Positions 1 through 7,817 are shown, counted from the first letter of the stretch. The stretch is DNA of 19,804 nt from Verrucomicrobiota bacterium (GCA_020629815.1 JAHDCN010000007.1:1-19804); one strand, 5' to 3'. Notes: generated by a model from the sequence alone, not told the origin. Translations and numbers: made by a program.

Positions 1-544
1 GGTGATGACAAACCGGATGCCATTTGGCGGTGGGTTTGTGATTCCACGGTGCGGGCTCCAATGGCGGACCAGCAAATCAGATCACCGATATACTGCGGAG
101 TAATCGGATCGAGAAATTCTGTGGCAGTCGGCATACCCAGATCAACGACTTGACCGAGTAGTTTGCGAGCCAGACGGAGGCCTTCAGCAAGGTTGGCTGT
201 GCCATCGAGATCGGGATCCATGATGAGGCCTTTCCAGCCTACATTGGTGCGCGGTTTCTCAAAATACACACGCATGACGATTTCGATTTTATCCGAAACT
301 TCTTTGCGCAACTCATTGAGCTTAGCCGCGTAATCCAGTCCCTCAGCGGGATTGTGAATCGAGCAAGGTCCGACGATCACCAGAAATCGATCGGAGTTTC
401 CATGCAGGATATCTTCGATCCGCTGCCTGGATTCCAGAACAGTTTTCTCCTGCTCTTCCGTCCGTGGCATTTCGTGGGCCAACAGCGCGGGTGCAGGCAG
501 AGGCACATTGTAAATCACGTTTCGATCCGTTACCTGAGTACTCA
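1..544 (-). CDS. 3-deoxy-7-phosphoheptulonate (DAHP) synthase, class I, 3' part cut off by window edge
   Basis: The enzyme condenses phosphoenolpyruvate and erythrose 4-phosphate to DAHP, the first step of the shikimate pathway, in the cytoplasm. Translating the minus strand from the ATG at 544-542 gives 181 open codons to the edge. They carry class I (AroF/G/H-type) hallmarks: VGPCSIHNPAEGLDYA (PEP-binding GPCSIH), RVYFEKPRTNVGWKGLI, MDPDLDGT, and GMPTATEFLDPITPQYIGDL. About half of the usual 350 residues are present, so the protein is partial, not broken. No Shine-Dalgarno is seen before the start, which lies 58 bp downstream of the moeA stop on the same strand; the two may be co-transcribed. 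The feedback-inhibition subtype (Phe, Tyr or Trp) cannot be told, so no symbol is given. Confidence 0.93.
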
Positions 545-555
545 TTTTTTTGGAA

Positions 556-577
556 TTCAATGCTTCGGGGCATTGAA
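556..577. other. Small hairpin between moeA and the DAHP synthase gene
   Basis: TTCAATGC (556-563) and GCATTGAA (570-577) form an 8-bp perfect stem with a 6-nt loop. On the minus strand it follows moeA and ends 11 bases before the DAHP synthase ATG. The bases after it on that strand are A-rich, not T-rich, so it is not a standard terminator. It may be a processing or attenuation structure, or chance. Confidence 0.4.
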
Positions 578-602
578 GCAGGCTGTCAAGGCGGTGAGAA
601 GA

Positions 603-1787
603 TCAAATGCGAAACACTTGTACCGCTTCTCCCGGTGCAATTTCCTGTTCCGGCTCGAGGCGAACCAGGCAATTTGCCTTGCTCAAGCCGAAAATGGCAT
701 GGCTCTGCTGTGTGCCTGAGAGTTCCACCCGGCCGGATTCGTCCAACTGTCCACGCAAGTAATGGGGGCGGTCGCCACGATTGTTCATAATCTCCCCGGC
801 GACTGCATTTCGGGGAGAAAGGATCTCTGATTCCAGTAGGCCCTGCCGTTTTCGAATCGCCGGTAGAACAAACAGCTGAAAGGTGACAAAGGCGGACACC
901 GGATTGCCGGGGAGGCCAAAGATCGAGCAGCCGTCCGGGTGCTGACCAAACAGGAAAGGTTTGCCCGGTTTCACCTTTACCCGCCAGAAATTGGTTTCCA
1001 CGCCGAGGTCCTCCAGCACTTGCTTCACGTAGTCGCGCTCGCCTACCGATACCCCGCCGGCTACCACAACGATGTCGCCGGTTTCAATTGCTTCGGAAAG
1101 AACTGCCGTCAGCTCGCCGACATCATCCATGGCGTGAATCGCAGAGCCCACTGCACCTGCGTTTTCCACGGCAGCGCGCAACATCGGGCCATTGCTATTG
1201 TAAAGTTCCCCGGCAATCAGCGGATAGCCCGGTTCGACGAGCTCGTCGCCGGTGGTGACGATATTCACCATCGGCTTGCAGTGCACTGGAAGTTCCGGAA
1301 AACCCTGGGAAGCCAGCAGACCCATTTTCACCGGCGATATCCATTCGCCTTTCTCAAGCAGTCGCTGACCGGTGCAGACATCACCGCCCCGGCGCCGGAT
1401 ATTCTCTCCCTTTTCCACACCTTCTGTGATTCGAATGGTGTCGCCGTCGCGCTCGACGTCCTCTTGCATGATCACTGCGTCGGCACCCATCGGGATCGAT
1501 GCCCCGGTGAAAATCCGAATCGCCTGGCCGTCTTCGAGTTCCAGCTGTCGATCGACTCCGGCCGGCTGTTCTTCGGTGGCAACCTGCAGCGACATCCCGG
1601 TTTGGCATTCCTCCGCCTTCACCGCATACCCATCCATACTTGAGTTGTCGAACCCGGGCGAATCCACCAGTCCGGCAAGGTCCTGACCCAGAACATGTTC
1701 GGCACCCAGAAACAGAGGAACCCAGATTACCGGGCCCGGTTCTATTGCGTTCAGGATTCGGCTGCGGGCCTCGGTTTCTTCGATCAT
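603..1787 (-). CDS. moeA: Molybdopterin molybdenumtransferase MoeA
   Basis: MoeA inserts molybdate into adenylylated molybdopterin, the last step of molybdenum cofactor synthesis. The 394-residue product matches the family's usual length of about 400. Visible hallmarks are FDNSSMDGYAV near residue 46, the beta-roll region with FTGASIPMGADAVIMQED, the MoCF-type core ITGDELVEPG-like segment (VTTGDELVEPGYPL), NSNGPMLRAAVENAG, VAGGVSVGERDYVKQVL, and the terminal GLPGNPVSAFVTFQLFVLPA. The ATG at 1787-1785 starts the conserved N-terminus (MIEETEARSRILNAI). The upstream DNA holds a copy of the AACCCTGTTG repeat ending 14 bp before the start. No other molybdenum cofactor gene is visible, so this is a stand-alone moeA. 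Confidence 0.96.
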   Translation of the reverse strand: MIEETEARSRILNAIEPGPVIWVPLFLGAEHVLGQDLAGLVDSPGFDNSSMDGYAVKAEECQTGMSLQVATEEQPAGVDRQLELEDGQAIRIFTGASIPMGADAVIMQEDVERDGDTIRITEGVEKGENIRRRGGDVCTGQRLLEKGEWISPVKMGLLASQGFPELPVHCKPMVNIVTTGDELVEPGYPLIAGELYNSNGPMLRAAVENAGAVGSAIHAMDDVGELTAVLSEAIETGDIVVVAGGVSVGERDYVKQVLEDLGVETNFWRVKVKPGKPFLFGQHPDGCSIFGLPGNPVSAFVTFQLFVLPAIRKRQGLLESEILSPRNAVAGEIMNNRGDRPHYLRGQLDESGRVELSGTQQSHAIFGLSKANCLVRLEPEQEIAPGEAVQVFRI

Positions 1788-1801
1788 TTTTGCTCGGACT
1801 T

Positions 1802-1860
1802 AACCCTGTTGCCTTGCGGACTCAACAGGGTTAGGTCGATGACCTAACAGGGTTGGGTCA
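1802..1860. repeat. AACCCTGTTG repeat element, copy 1
   Basis: AACCCTGTTG (1802-1811) is inverted against CAACAGGGTT (1823-1832). AGGTC and GACCT then flank a 3-nt centre (1833-1845), and another AACAGGGTT follows at 1846-1854. Read on the minus strand this is two tandem units of core AACCCTGTT plus one inverted unit, just upstream of the moeA ATG. Related copies lie at 2352-2388 and 18235-18310. Confidence 0.75.
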
Positions 1861-1905
1861 GGGCGTTCAAGTAATTTTGCGAAAGGAAGCGGTAGCGCTT
1901 TGCCG

Positions 1906-2274
1906 TCAGTTCTGCTTGATCAAGATATCGGACTCCTCCTGCCCGAAGCCAACCAGCTCGACTTCCTTGTTTTCGTTCAGGTCCTCCTCCATCGGGGCAA
2001 ACCGTTCGGCGCGAAAGCCGAGTTCCTGTTTCACTGTGGAATGAGGATCATCCGGATTGTGGAGTTCCTCCAGCAGCACCATGATATCGGGATCAGCTGA
2101 GGTGATATGCAGATTGGCATCGTCATCGACCGCGAAGTTCGGATTCGACCGTCCCATGCGCATCGCACGAATGGTGTAGACGCCATCTTTTCGCGGCAGG
2201 GATTTGAACAGGTCAAAAACCCAGGGCTCAAACTTGTCGTCGATACAAACTACGCGCTGACCATTCTGAAACAT
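1906..2274 (-). CDS. Conserved-looking small protein of unknown function, 122 aa
   Basis: I do not recognise a named function. The N-terminus (MFQNGQRVVCIDDKFEPWV, then LPRKDGVYTIR) looks like a small SH3-like beta-barrel of the kind found in short phage and bacterial hypothetical proteins that begin with 'VVCID'. The C-terminal half is acidic (MEEDLNENKEVELVGFGQEESDI). An in-frame GTG at 2292 would add six residues, but I chose the ATG at 2274-2272 because AGGG sits 7 bases before it, one of the few Shine-Dalgarno-like sequences in the window. No signal peptide or membrane segment is seen, so it is probably cytoplasmic. It lies between two copies of the intergenic repeat, in the same direction as moeA. 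Confidence 0.7.
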   Translation of the reverse strand: MFQNGQRVVCIDDKFEPWVFDLFKSLPRKDGVYTIRAMRMGRSNPNFAVDDDANLHITSADPDIMVLLEELHNPDDPHSTVKQELGFRAERFAPMEEDLNENKEVELVGFGQEESDILIKQN

Positions 2275-2351
2275 GATTTTCCCTGATAGCACTTAGTTTT
2301 GTAAACTGCCAATGGATTTATAGAGATCATTTGGCCGCAAATGCTTGAGCA

Positions 2352-2388
2352 AACCCTGTTGAGTCAAGGAGCATACAGGGTTAGGTCA
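2352..2388. repeat. AACCCTGTTG repeat element, copy 2
   Basis: AACCCTGT (2352-2359) and ACAGGGTT (2375-2382) form an 8-bp inverted pair with a 15-nt loop, followed by AGGTCA. AACCCTGTTGAGTC at the left is the same unit as in copy 1. The element ends five bases before the ATG at 2393, so its AGGGTTAGG tract sits where a ribosome binding site would be. Confidence 0.7.
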
Positions 2389-2392
2389 GCGC

Positions 2393-4351
2393 ATGAGACG
2401 GCTTCTTTTGGTTTCTTGTCTGTTTATTGCATGTGGCTTCACCTCGCTGGCTGCACAAGAGAGAAAGACGCAGCCTGAAATCTTCGCCCACTACATGCCG
2501 TGGTATGGCTCGAAAGAAATCTCCGGTGCCTGGGGATGGCATTGGACGATGGACCACTTCGATCCGGATACGGTCCAGTGGCATGGGAAAAGAGAAGCAG
2601 CTTCTCATGATTATCCCCTCATTGGGCTCTACGATTCAGGCGATCGGGATGCGCTCGAGTGTCATGCCTTGTTGATGAAATTTTCCGGGATCGACGGCGT
2701 GATTCTAGACTGGTATGGAAAGCGAGATTTTTACGACTACGCGACTGTTCATCGCAATTCGGAAAAGCTGATTCCGTTTCTGAAAAAGGCCGGTCTGAAG
2801 TTTGCCGTCTGTTACGAAGATCAGTCAGTTGGGCACATGATCAAAGGCAAGGCGATTGCTGAATCCGAAGGGGTAGGGGAAGGGAAAAAAACGATCGCCT
2901 GGCTGAGAGAAAACTGGTTTGCTGATGAGTCCTATCTTCAGGTAAAAGGGAAACCGGTGATGCTGGTTTTTGGGCCTCAGCATTATTCGCGTGAGCAGTG
3001 GTCAGAGGTAACCAAAGAATCAGACGCTGCGGTGTATGCCCTGCCGGCTCATGCGGAAAAGAACGCAAACGATGCATCGTTTTTCTGGCCTCCCGTGAGG
3101 GGAGGGGAGTGGATTCACCAACCGCAGTGGCAGAAGGAGCTGCAAGAGTTTTATGAATCCGGAGCTGAGAATCGAATCGGCGTTGCGTTCCCGGGTTTTC
3201 ATGACATCTACGAAAAGGCAGGTCTACACGACAGCTATGGCCGTATCCATGCCCGTGACGGAGCGACCTTTGCCGAGACCTTATCGATGGCGTTGAAAAG
3301 CCCGGCAGAGTTTTGCCAGATCGCGACCTGGAATGATTTTGGTGAAGGCACCGTCATCGAGCCGACTACGCAGAATGGCTATCGCTATGTCGAGGAATTG
3401 CAGCGCCAAAGTGGAACGAAATGGAGCAGCTCAGATTTGCGACTGCCGGTCCGACTGTATCAGTTGCGCAAACAACTCAGTGGCAGCGATGCTGCTCTCG
3501 ATGAAGCTGCCAGTGCTCTGTTCGCCGGGGATACGGCAACTGCGGAACAGAAACTGAACCAGCTTCAGGAACAGCAAAAGCAGCAACCACTTTCGAAAGG
3601 TTCGAAGTATCGATTAGTGACGGATATTCTCTATCGGGAGGAAAACGGAATCGATCGCTATGCCCGTGATCGCTGTCGGCTGGATTTGTATTATCCTTCC
3701 GGACCGAAACCCTACTCAACTGTGATTTGGTTTCATGGTGGCGGAATTGAGAAGGGGAACAAAGAAATCCCGATGCCATTGCGCGAAAAAGGCGTTGCCG
3801 TGGTGGCTGCGAACTACCGCCTGTCGCCATTTGTCAAAGAACCGACCTACATCGAAGACGCTGCAGCCGCTGTGGCCTGGGTAGTGAAAAATATTCACCG
3901 CTACGGAGCCGGAAAGCCGGAGCGGGTATTTGTCAGTGGCCATAGCGCTGGCGGTTATCTGGCGAGCATGGTCGGCCTGGATAAACAATACCTTCAGGCT
4001 TTCGATGTCGATGCCGACAGTCTGGCCGGATTGATTCCATTTAGCGGCCACACCATCACCCATTTTACTGTGAGAAAGGAGCGGGGAATTCCCAAAGAGC
4101 GCGCCATCGTTGATGAATTGGCGCCGTTGTTTCACGTCCGCAAAGAGGCACCTCCGATGTTGCTCATCACCGGGGATAAGGAAAAGGAACTAATGGGCCG
4201 CTACGACGAGAATGCTTACTTTTATCGCATGATGAAAGTCGCCGGTCATCCGAAGACAGAGCTGATCGAACTCGAAGGCTTTGACCACGGAGGCATGCCC
4301 GAGCCGGCATTTCCACTGCTGTTGGATTTTGTGAAGGAGATGGTGAAATAG
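2393..4351 (+). CDS. Secreted two-domain protein: GH99/GH71-like glycoside hydrolase fused to an alpha/beta-hydrolase esterase
   Basis: A probable exported polysaccharide- or glycan-degrading enzyme of 652 aa. Residues 1-21 form a signal peptide (MRRLLLVSCLFIACGFTSLAA). Residues about 25-350 resemble the GH99/GH71-like fold: PEIFAHYMPWYG, GIDGVILDWYGKRDFYDY, WNDFGEGTVIEPT. A Gln-rich linker (EQKLNQLQEQQKQQ) leads to a carboxylesterase/lipase-type domain from about 405, with the oxyanion motif HGGG (H448), the nucleophile elbow GHSAGG (S518), D595 and H632 as a likely catalytic triad. The pairing suggests that one polypeptide both de-esterifies and cleaves a decorated glycan; substrate unknown. 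The start is the ATG five bases after repeat copy 2. The next gene begins 14 bp downstream, so the two may be co-transcribed. The esterase call is firmer than the GH99 call. Confidence 0.85.
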   Translation: MRRLLLVSCLFIACGFTSLAAQERKTQPEIFAHYMPWYGSKEISGAWGWHWTMDHFDPDTVQWHGKREAASHDYPLIGLYDSGDRDALECHALLMKFSGIDGVILDWYGKRDFYDYATVHRNSEKLIPFLKKAGLKFAVCYEDQSVGHMIKGKAIAESEGVGEGKKTIAWLRENWFADESYLQVKGKPVMLVFGPQHYSREQWSEVTKESDAAVYALPAHAEKNANDASFFWPPVRGGEWIHQPQWQKELQEFYESGAENRIGVAFPGFHDIYEKAGLHDSYGRIHARDGATFAETLSMALKSPAEFCQIATWNDFGEGTVIEPTTQNGYRYVEELQRQSGTKWSSSDLRLPVRLYQLRKQLSGSDAALDEAASALFAGDTATAEQKLNQLQEQQKQQPLSKGSKYRLVTDILYREENGIDRYARDRCRLDLYYPSGPKPYSTVIWFHGGGIEKGNKEIPMPLREKGVAVVAANYRLSPFVKEPTYIEDAAAAVAWVVKNIHRYGAGKPERVFVSGHSAGGYLASMVGLDKQYLQAFDVDADSLAGLIPFSGHTITHFTVRKERGIPKERAIVDELAPLFHVRKEAPPMLLITGDKEKELMGRYDENAYFYRMMKVAGHPKTELIELEGFDHGGMPEPAFPLLLDFVKEMVK

Positions 4352-4365
4352 TCTCTGCGCCGACA

Positions 4366-4944
4366 ATGAGACCAGATTTAAACAGCCAAATTACAGCCGA
4401 AGAGTTCAGAGACTTCTATTGGCTAAAAGAAGAGCTGGTAGAATTTTGTAAGGCGGAAGGATTAGATCGACGCGGTGGAAAAATTGAACTCGCAGACAGG
4501 ATTGCTCATTTTCTCGAGACCGGAGGTAAAGTGAATAGCAGAACGCCAGCGAAACCAAAGTCAGACTTCGATTGGGGGAATGCGGAGCTGACCCCTAAGA
4601 CTGTAATCACCGACAATTATCGAAACACTGAAAACGTTCGAGCCTTTTTCAAAACGACGGTTGGATCAAAATTCAGATTTACGGTGAAGTTCATGAATTG
4701 GATGAAGGAAAATGTGGGCGCAACTCTGGAAGAAGCGGCCGTAGCCTGGGAGCACATCCAGCAGCAAAAGAAGACAGAGCCTCAAGGCAAAATCGCGCCG
4801 CAATTTGAGTTCAACCAATATCTTCGAGATTTTGCTCACGACAATCCGGGAGCATCAAGAGAGCTTGTTATCGAATGTTGGAAAAAGAAACGAGCAGCCA
4901 GAGGTGGGAACGTTTACGAGCGATCAGATCTTAAACTGACTTGA
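4366..4944 (+). CDS. SAP domain protein of the DUF6434 type
   Basis: The 192-residue protein has an N-terminal SAP-like helical motif, a putative nucleic-acid-binding module (about 10-52, FYWLKEELVEFCKAEGL with GGKIELADRI and FLETG), then the DUF6434-type region (about 65-125, with RAFFKTTVGSKFRFTVKFMNWMKEN). A similar helical stretch follows (FNQYLRDFAHDNPGASRELVIECWKK). The biochemical role of this family is not known to me. No signal peptide or membrane segment is seen; it is probably cytoplasmic. The ATG at 4366 is 14 bp after the esterase stop, and no Shine-Dalgarno is evident. It is the last intact gene before the tRNA scar and the integrated element. Confidence 0.8.
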   Translation: MRPDLNSQITAEEFRDFYWLKEELVEFCKAEGLDRRGGKIELADRIAHFLETGGKVNSRTPAKPKSDFDWGNAELTPKTVITDNYRNTENVRAFFKTTVGSKFRFTVKFMNWMKENVGATLEEAAVAWEHIQQQKKTEPQGKIAPQFEFNQYLRDFAHDNPGASRELVIECWKKKRAARGGNVYERSDLKLT

Positions 4945-4983
4945 GCGAAATAGTGATAGAAGGCGTGCATGGATCACTACATC

Positions 4984-5011
4984 AAAAAACCCCGCCTCTT
5001 TCGAGACGGGG
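4984..5011 (-). terminator. Rho-independent terminator of the truncated tRNA
   Basis: Read on the minus strand, a stem of CCCCGTCTC-type sequence with a 4-nt GAAA loop (4990-5011, one mismatch) is followed by six T residues (the A run at 4984-4989). It lies 8 bp beyond the CCA end of the tRNA fragment, the normal position for a tRNA terminator. It could also stop rightward transcripts from the SAP-DUF6434 gene less efficiently. Confidence 0.8.
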
Positions 5012-5018
5012 TCTAAAT

Positions 5019-5068
5019 TGGTTGCGGGAGCCGGATTTGAACCAGCGACCTTCAGGTTATGAGCCTGA
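5019..5068 (-). pseudogene. 3' half of tRNA-fMet(CAU): attachment-site scar of an integrated element
   Basis: The minus strand encodes positions 27-76 of a tRNA: a 5-bp anticodon stem with loop CTCATAA (anticodon CAT at 5061-5059), variable loop AGGTC, T arm GCTGG-TTCAAAT-CCGGC, acceptor strand TCCCGCA and ACCA. A72 with the TTCAAAT T-loop and AAGGTCG resembles initiator tRNA. The anticodon stem has only two of the three G-C pairs typical of initiators, so an elongator is not fully excluded. Upstream on the minus strand (beyond 5068) there is no D arm or 5' acceptor strand; the sequence becomes AT-rich. The fragment cannot be a working tRNA. With an integrase gene immediately beyond it, this is the classic displaced 3' end left by integration into a tRNA gene. 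Left of it is host DNA; right of it should be the element. Confidence 0.88.
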
Positions 5069-5129
5069 AAATACATATTATTTTAACTGGATTTAAGATT
5101 TGTCGTGCATTGAATCGTGCAATAGATTC

Positions 5130-5157
5130 TTGCGGTGCGGCAGACTTTGTTTATAGT
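5130..5157 (+). promoter_or_regulatory. Candidate promoter of the integrase gene
   Basis: TTGCGG (5130-5135) and TATAGT (5152-5157) are separated by 16 bp. The expected transcription start falls at about the ATG at 5164, suggesting a leaderless or near-leaderless message. This supports 5164 as the start codon rather than 5059. It is a consensus match by eye only. Confidence 0.45.
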
Positions 5158-5163
5158 TTCAGA

Positions 5164-6441
5164 ATGGCGGCAGCTAGAAAGCGGACTCGAACGACCAAAA
5201 ATAATGCGAGAGGCTTAGAAGCAGGAGAGTTTCACCTGACTCTGAGGCTGATTGAAGAACGTAAAGGCGAACGGCGATGGAAGACCTGGATGGTTCAAGG
5301 ATGGAAAGAAAACGGGAAGTGGAAGCGAAAAAAATTCAAAAAGAAATCAGATGCTGAGGCTTTTCGTTCAAGATTGCAATCGGAACTGATCAAAGATCAG
5401 AACGCCACCCACCGAGTATCGACCCGCTTGACTGACGACCAAATTGACGCGGCCGAGGCTGCCGTAAAAAGATTGGGGGAGCGATACACTCTGACCGATG
5501 CAGTCGATTTTTTCTTACAGCATTTTTGCGAGCCCGAGTTCAAAATATCAGTCAACCATGCCAAGAAAAAATTCTTAGTAGGAAAGGAACGTGAAGGAGT
5601 AAGAGATAGGTCACTCATCCAGCTTCAGTCCACGATCTCAAGATTCGAGTCATTTGTTGAGGACTCAGAGATTCATTTGATCACCGCAATGGATGTTGAA
5701 AAATTTCTCCGTTCTCTCCGCGCGCGAAACGGCGTTGATAAGGCTAGTCGAAAAACCTGGAACAACTATCGCGCTGATCTTTCTAGTTTTTTTAACTGGT
5801 GTGCGGATAGCCAGAGAAGGTGGATAGCAAACAATCCTGCGGCGCAAGTGGTGAAATTCAAAAAGATTGATCGCGACCTGCCTGAAATTCTTTCTCCCAA
5901 GGACGCCTTGCAGCTTATGGAATATGTCAGTAATGAGTTCGATGGGAAAATGATTCGCTATTTTGCGCTCGCGCTTTTTGCCGGAATTCGCACAGGCCCC
6001 GCAGGTGAGTTACACAAATTGGCTACCCATCCCGAACTGGAGAAGCTCATTGATTTGAAGAGAGGAATTATTCATATCACACCGGAGATCAGCAAAACCT
6101 CCCAGAAGCGGCAAATAGTCATTCGCCCGAATCTTCAATCTTGGCTTACGTCTTCTCCTGATGATATCCTTCCAACGAATCATGACCGTATGGTCAAGGT
6201 CATTCGAAGAGAAAAGGGGCTGGGACACGATGTTTTGAGGCATTCGTTTTTCTCTTACCACGTCGGTGCTTTTCGCTCCGTTGGTGATGCTGCAATCGAG
6301 GGCGGAAATACGGAATCTGTGGTCAAAAAACATTACTTGAATTTATCAACTCGAACAGAGGCCGAACAATTCTGGAATATAGGAGCACCTGAATTTGTTC
6401 GTACCGAAAAAAGGAACTCAAGACTTGAAGTTGTAGTATGA
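5164..6441 (+). CDS. Tyrosine recombinase (phage-type integrase)
   Basis: Site-specific recombinase expected to insert and excise the element at the adjacent tRNA gene. The 425-residue form has a basic N-terminus (MAAARKRTRTTKNN), a core-binding region (about residues 125-235, with the HLITAMDVEKFLRSLRAR helix) and a catalytic domain. Catalytic positions visible: box I Arg R276 in AGIRTGP, Lys in the SKTSQKRQIVI beta-hairpin, box II Arg R359 in HDVLRHSFFSYHV, and nucleophile Tyr Y391 in KKHYLNL. The usual box II His is Asp (D356), and the GH pair before the Tyr is GN; I recall both variants in an integrase subfamily of PVC bacteria, so the protein need not be inactive. The frame is open back to an ATG at 5059, but that ATG is the complement of the tRNA anticodon, so I start at 5164. 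It overlaps the next gene by 4 bp. Confidence 0.9.
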   Translation: MAAARKRTRTTKNNARGLEAGEFHLTLRLIEERKGERRWKTWMVQGWKENGKWKRKKFKKKSDAEAFRSRLQSELIKDQNATHRVSTRLTDDQIDAAEAAVKRLGERYTLTDAVDFFLQHFCEPEFKISVNHAKKKFLVGKEREGVRDRSLIQLQSTISRFESFVEDSEIHLITAMDVEKFLRSLRARNGVDKASRKTWNNYRADLSSFFNWCADSQRRWIANNPAAQVVKFKKIDRDLPEILSPKDALQLMEYVSNEFDGKMIRYFALALFAGIRTGPAGELHKLATHPELEKLIDLKRGIIHITPEISKTSQKRQIVIRPNLQSWLTSSPDDILPTNHDRMVKVIRREKGLGHDVLRHSFFSYHVGAFRSVGDAAIEGGNTESVVKKHYLNLSTRTEAEQFWNIGAPEFVRTEKRNSRLEVVV

Positions 6442-7478
6442 GCAACGAGGCCGAAAGCGAAGAGGCTGATGCTGTTTTTCTTTTAAGAATTAACCTGCAC
6501 GATCTGGGAGAAAGGATTGGGAAATGGACAGTTAAATGGCTTGCTCGGAAGCCGGGGCTCCGGGGCGAAAAACTACGCGAGTGGCTACAAAATGTTCAGA
6601 TAGGAGATCAGCTTTCTCCCAACGATTTGAGTAAGCCTGAAATTCGTATTCCAGGCAGGCTACAAAATGTTCGTTTTCGTTTACCTGGAGATGGCAAAAT
6701 CAAAATCAGAGAATCAAAATCCAGCGACGAAGTTTTGGATCGGCTGCAAGATGCACTTGGGAATATTGCTTTCGAAGATAACGATCAGGAGTTTATCATT
6801 GCAGATTTGGTTGATGATTTGGTTACCGAATTGTTTGTAAGGGCAGCCCATGGAAATCTATTGGCTCAATCCCTGATGTTGCGAGTTGCGGAAAAGACAT
6901 CGGACTCCTTTGTCAGTCTTGCGAATGCGGGCGCACCTCAGATAAAGTATGAAGTTCGGAAGAAGCTGCATATTCCTGGTATCGTTTCCGTCAATCCAGA
7001 AGTTACAAATCTGATGCATGATTTGTGTAACACGCTGGAGCAAGGGGAGGATTACGGCCTCAACTTACGAGGTCGAGCTAAGTGCAAAAGAGGAAGTAAA
7101 AGCAAATTTTTCACTCCTAAGCATCGCCTTTGCGACATGCTCTGGAGGCATGTCGAACCTCTTAGAAAATCAGCTAAAAGGGAGCAAAAATATGGACGCT
7201 GGGAGACTTACAAAGACCAGCTACCATCCCTGACCCGCAGGATTTGCGACCTGCCTGAGCTGACAGGAGATTCGGTCCCTGAATGGCTCGAAGTTTTCTT
7301 ATTGATTATCGAAGAGACGACGAATGAAAACACTCTAGGTCACCCAGCCTTTGTGGAGGGATCTGATTTTTTTGAGCTGGTGCAGCCTGACGGACGCGGC
7401 GAATTCCCACTGAGAAAGCGACTGACAGAAGCACTGCGAGATCGAGTTGCACAGGTCAGTAAATCACCGCCAGATTAG
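6438..7478 (+). CDS. Protein of unknown function, 346 aa, translationally coupled to the integrase
   Basis: I do not recognise the family. The start ATG overlaps the integrase stop (ATGA, 6438-6441), so the two are translated together. The N-terminus is acidic (residues 1-13), and the middle contains KWLARKPGLRGEKLREWLQ and a helix-rich segment with an acidic FIIADLVDDLVTELFVRAA stretch. A Lys/Arg-rich patch (about 212-225, RGRAKCKRGSKSKFF) could bind nucleic acid. No signal peptide, transmembrane segment or catalytic motif is evident. Position in the integration module suggests an accessory factor or a cargo protein; that is context only. The stop is followed two bases later by a 28-bp palindrome. 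Confidence 0.75.
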   Translation: MSNEAESEEADAVFLLRINLHDLGERIGKWTVKWLARKPGLRGEKLREWLQNVQIGDQLSPNDLSKPEIRIPGRLQNVRFRLPGDGKIKIRESKSSDEVLDRLQDALGNIAFEDNDQEFIIADLVDDLVTELFVRAAHGNLLAQSLMLRVAEKTSDSFVSLANAGAPQIKYEVRKKLHIPGIVSVNPEVTNLMHDLCNTLEQGEDYGLNLRGRAKCKRGSKSKFFTPKHRLCDMLWRHVEPLRKSAKREQKYGRWETYKDQLPSLTRRICDLPELTGDSVPEWLEVFLLIIEETTNENTLGHPAFVEGSDFFELVQPDGRGEFPLRKRLTEALRDRVAQVSKSPPD

Positions 7479-7480
7479 CA

Positions 7481-7508
7481 CCCTCTATCTGGCGCGCCAG
7501 ATAGAGGG
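7481..7508. repeat. 28-bp perfect palindrome between the unknown gene and the excisionase-like gene
   Basis: CCCTCTATCTGGCG (7481-7494) is followed immediately by its exact reverse complement (7495-7508), with no loop. CGCCAGAT also occurs just upstream (7468-7475) in the same orientation as the right arm. There is no T run on either side, and the absence of a spacer argues against a typical terminator. It lies 57 bp before the preferred start of the HTH protein, so it could be that protein's operator, a recombination directionality site or a replication signal. Confidence 0.85.
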
Positions 7509-7565
7509 CAATTGGCTGGGAGATTAGGTAGAGACAAATCGATTTTTCTGGCAACTTTTACAGGC

Positions 7566-7799
7566 ATGGACACGCAAACCATGCCAAACGAATTGCGGGA
7601 GGATGCCCTCGTGGGTGAGTCTGAGTGCAGAAGAATTATTTTTCCCGAAGAGAGTTCGCGTCCTTCGAGACGTACGTTTCTGGAGTGGAAATCCAGAGGA
7701 CTGATCCCATACCGCAAGATCGGCCGGTTGGTCTACTACGATCCAGCTGAGGTAAGGAGAGCGATTGATAGGCAGTTCAAGATTGAACCGCGCGCCTAG
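7566..7799 (+). CDS. Small helix-turn-helix protein, excisionase/MerR-like
   Basis: A 77-residue protein ending in a winged-helix module of the HTH_17/excisionase type: PSRRTFLEWKSRGLIPYRKIGRLVYYDPAEVRRAID, in which GLIPYRKIGR-LVYYD is the family signature. Such proteins bind DNA and help excision or regulate the element. The frame opens earlier at a TTG (7512) directly beside the palindrome. I prefer the ATG at 7566, though ATG 7581 is equally possible; the start is uncertain. The primase gene follows 18 bp later on the same strand, so both are probably in one operon. Confidence 0.72.
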   Translation: MDTQTMPNELREDALVGESECRRIIFPEESSRPSRRTFLEWKSRGLIPYRKIGRLVYYDPAEVRRAIDRQFKIEPRA

Positions 7800-7817
7800 T
7801 TTGTAAGGGAGCAGGCT

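Noticed and set aside
939..1643. Long plus-strand frame opposite moeA
   Set aside because: It is the antisense shadow of moeA; the minus strand has all MoeA motifs and the plus frame has none.
5059..5163. N-terminal extension of the integrase from ATG 5059
   Set aside because: The ATG is the complement of the tRNA anticodon and the extension crosses the tRNA fragment and the likely promoter; the basic N-terminus from 5164 fits better.
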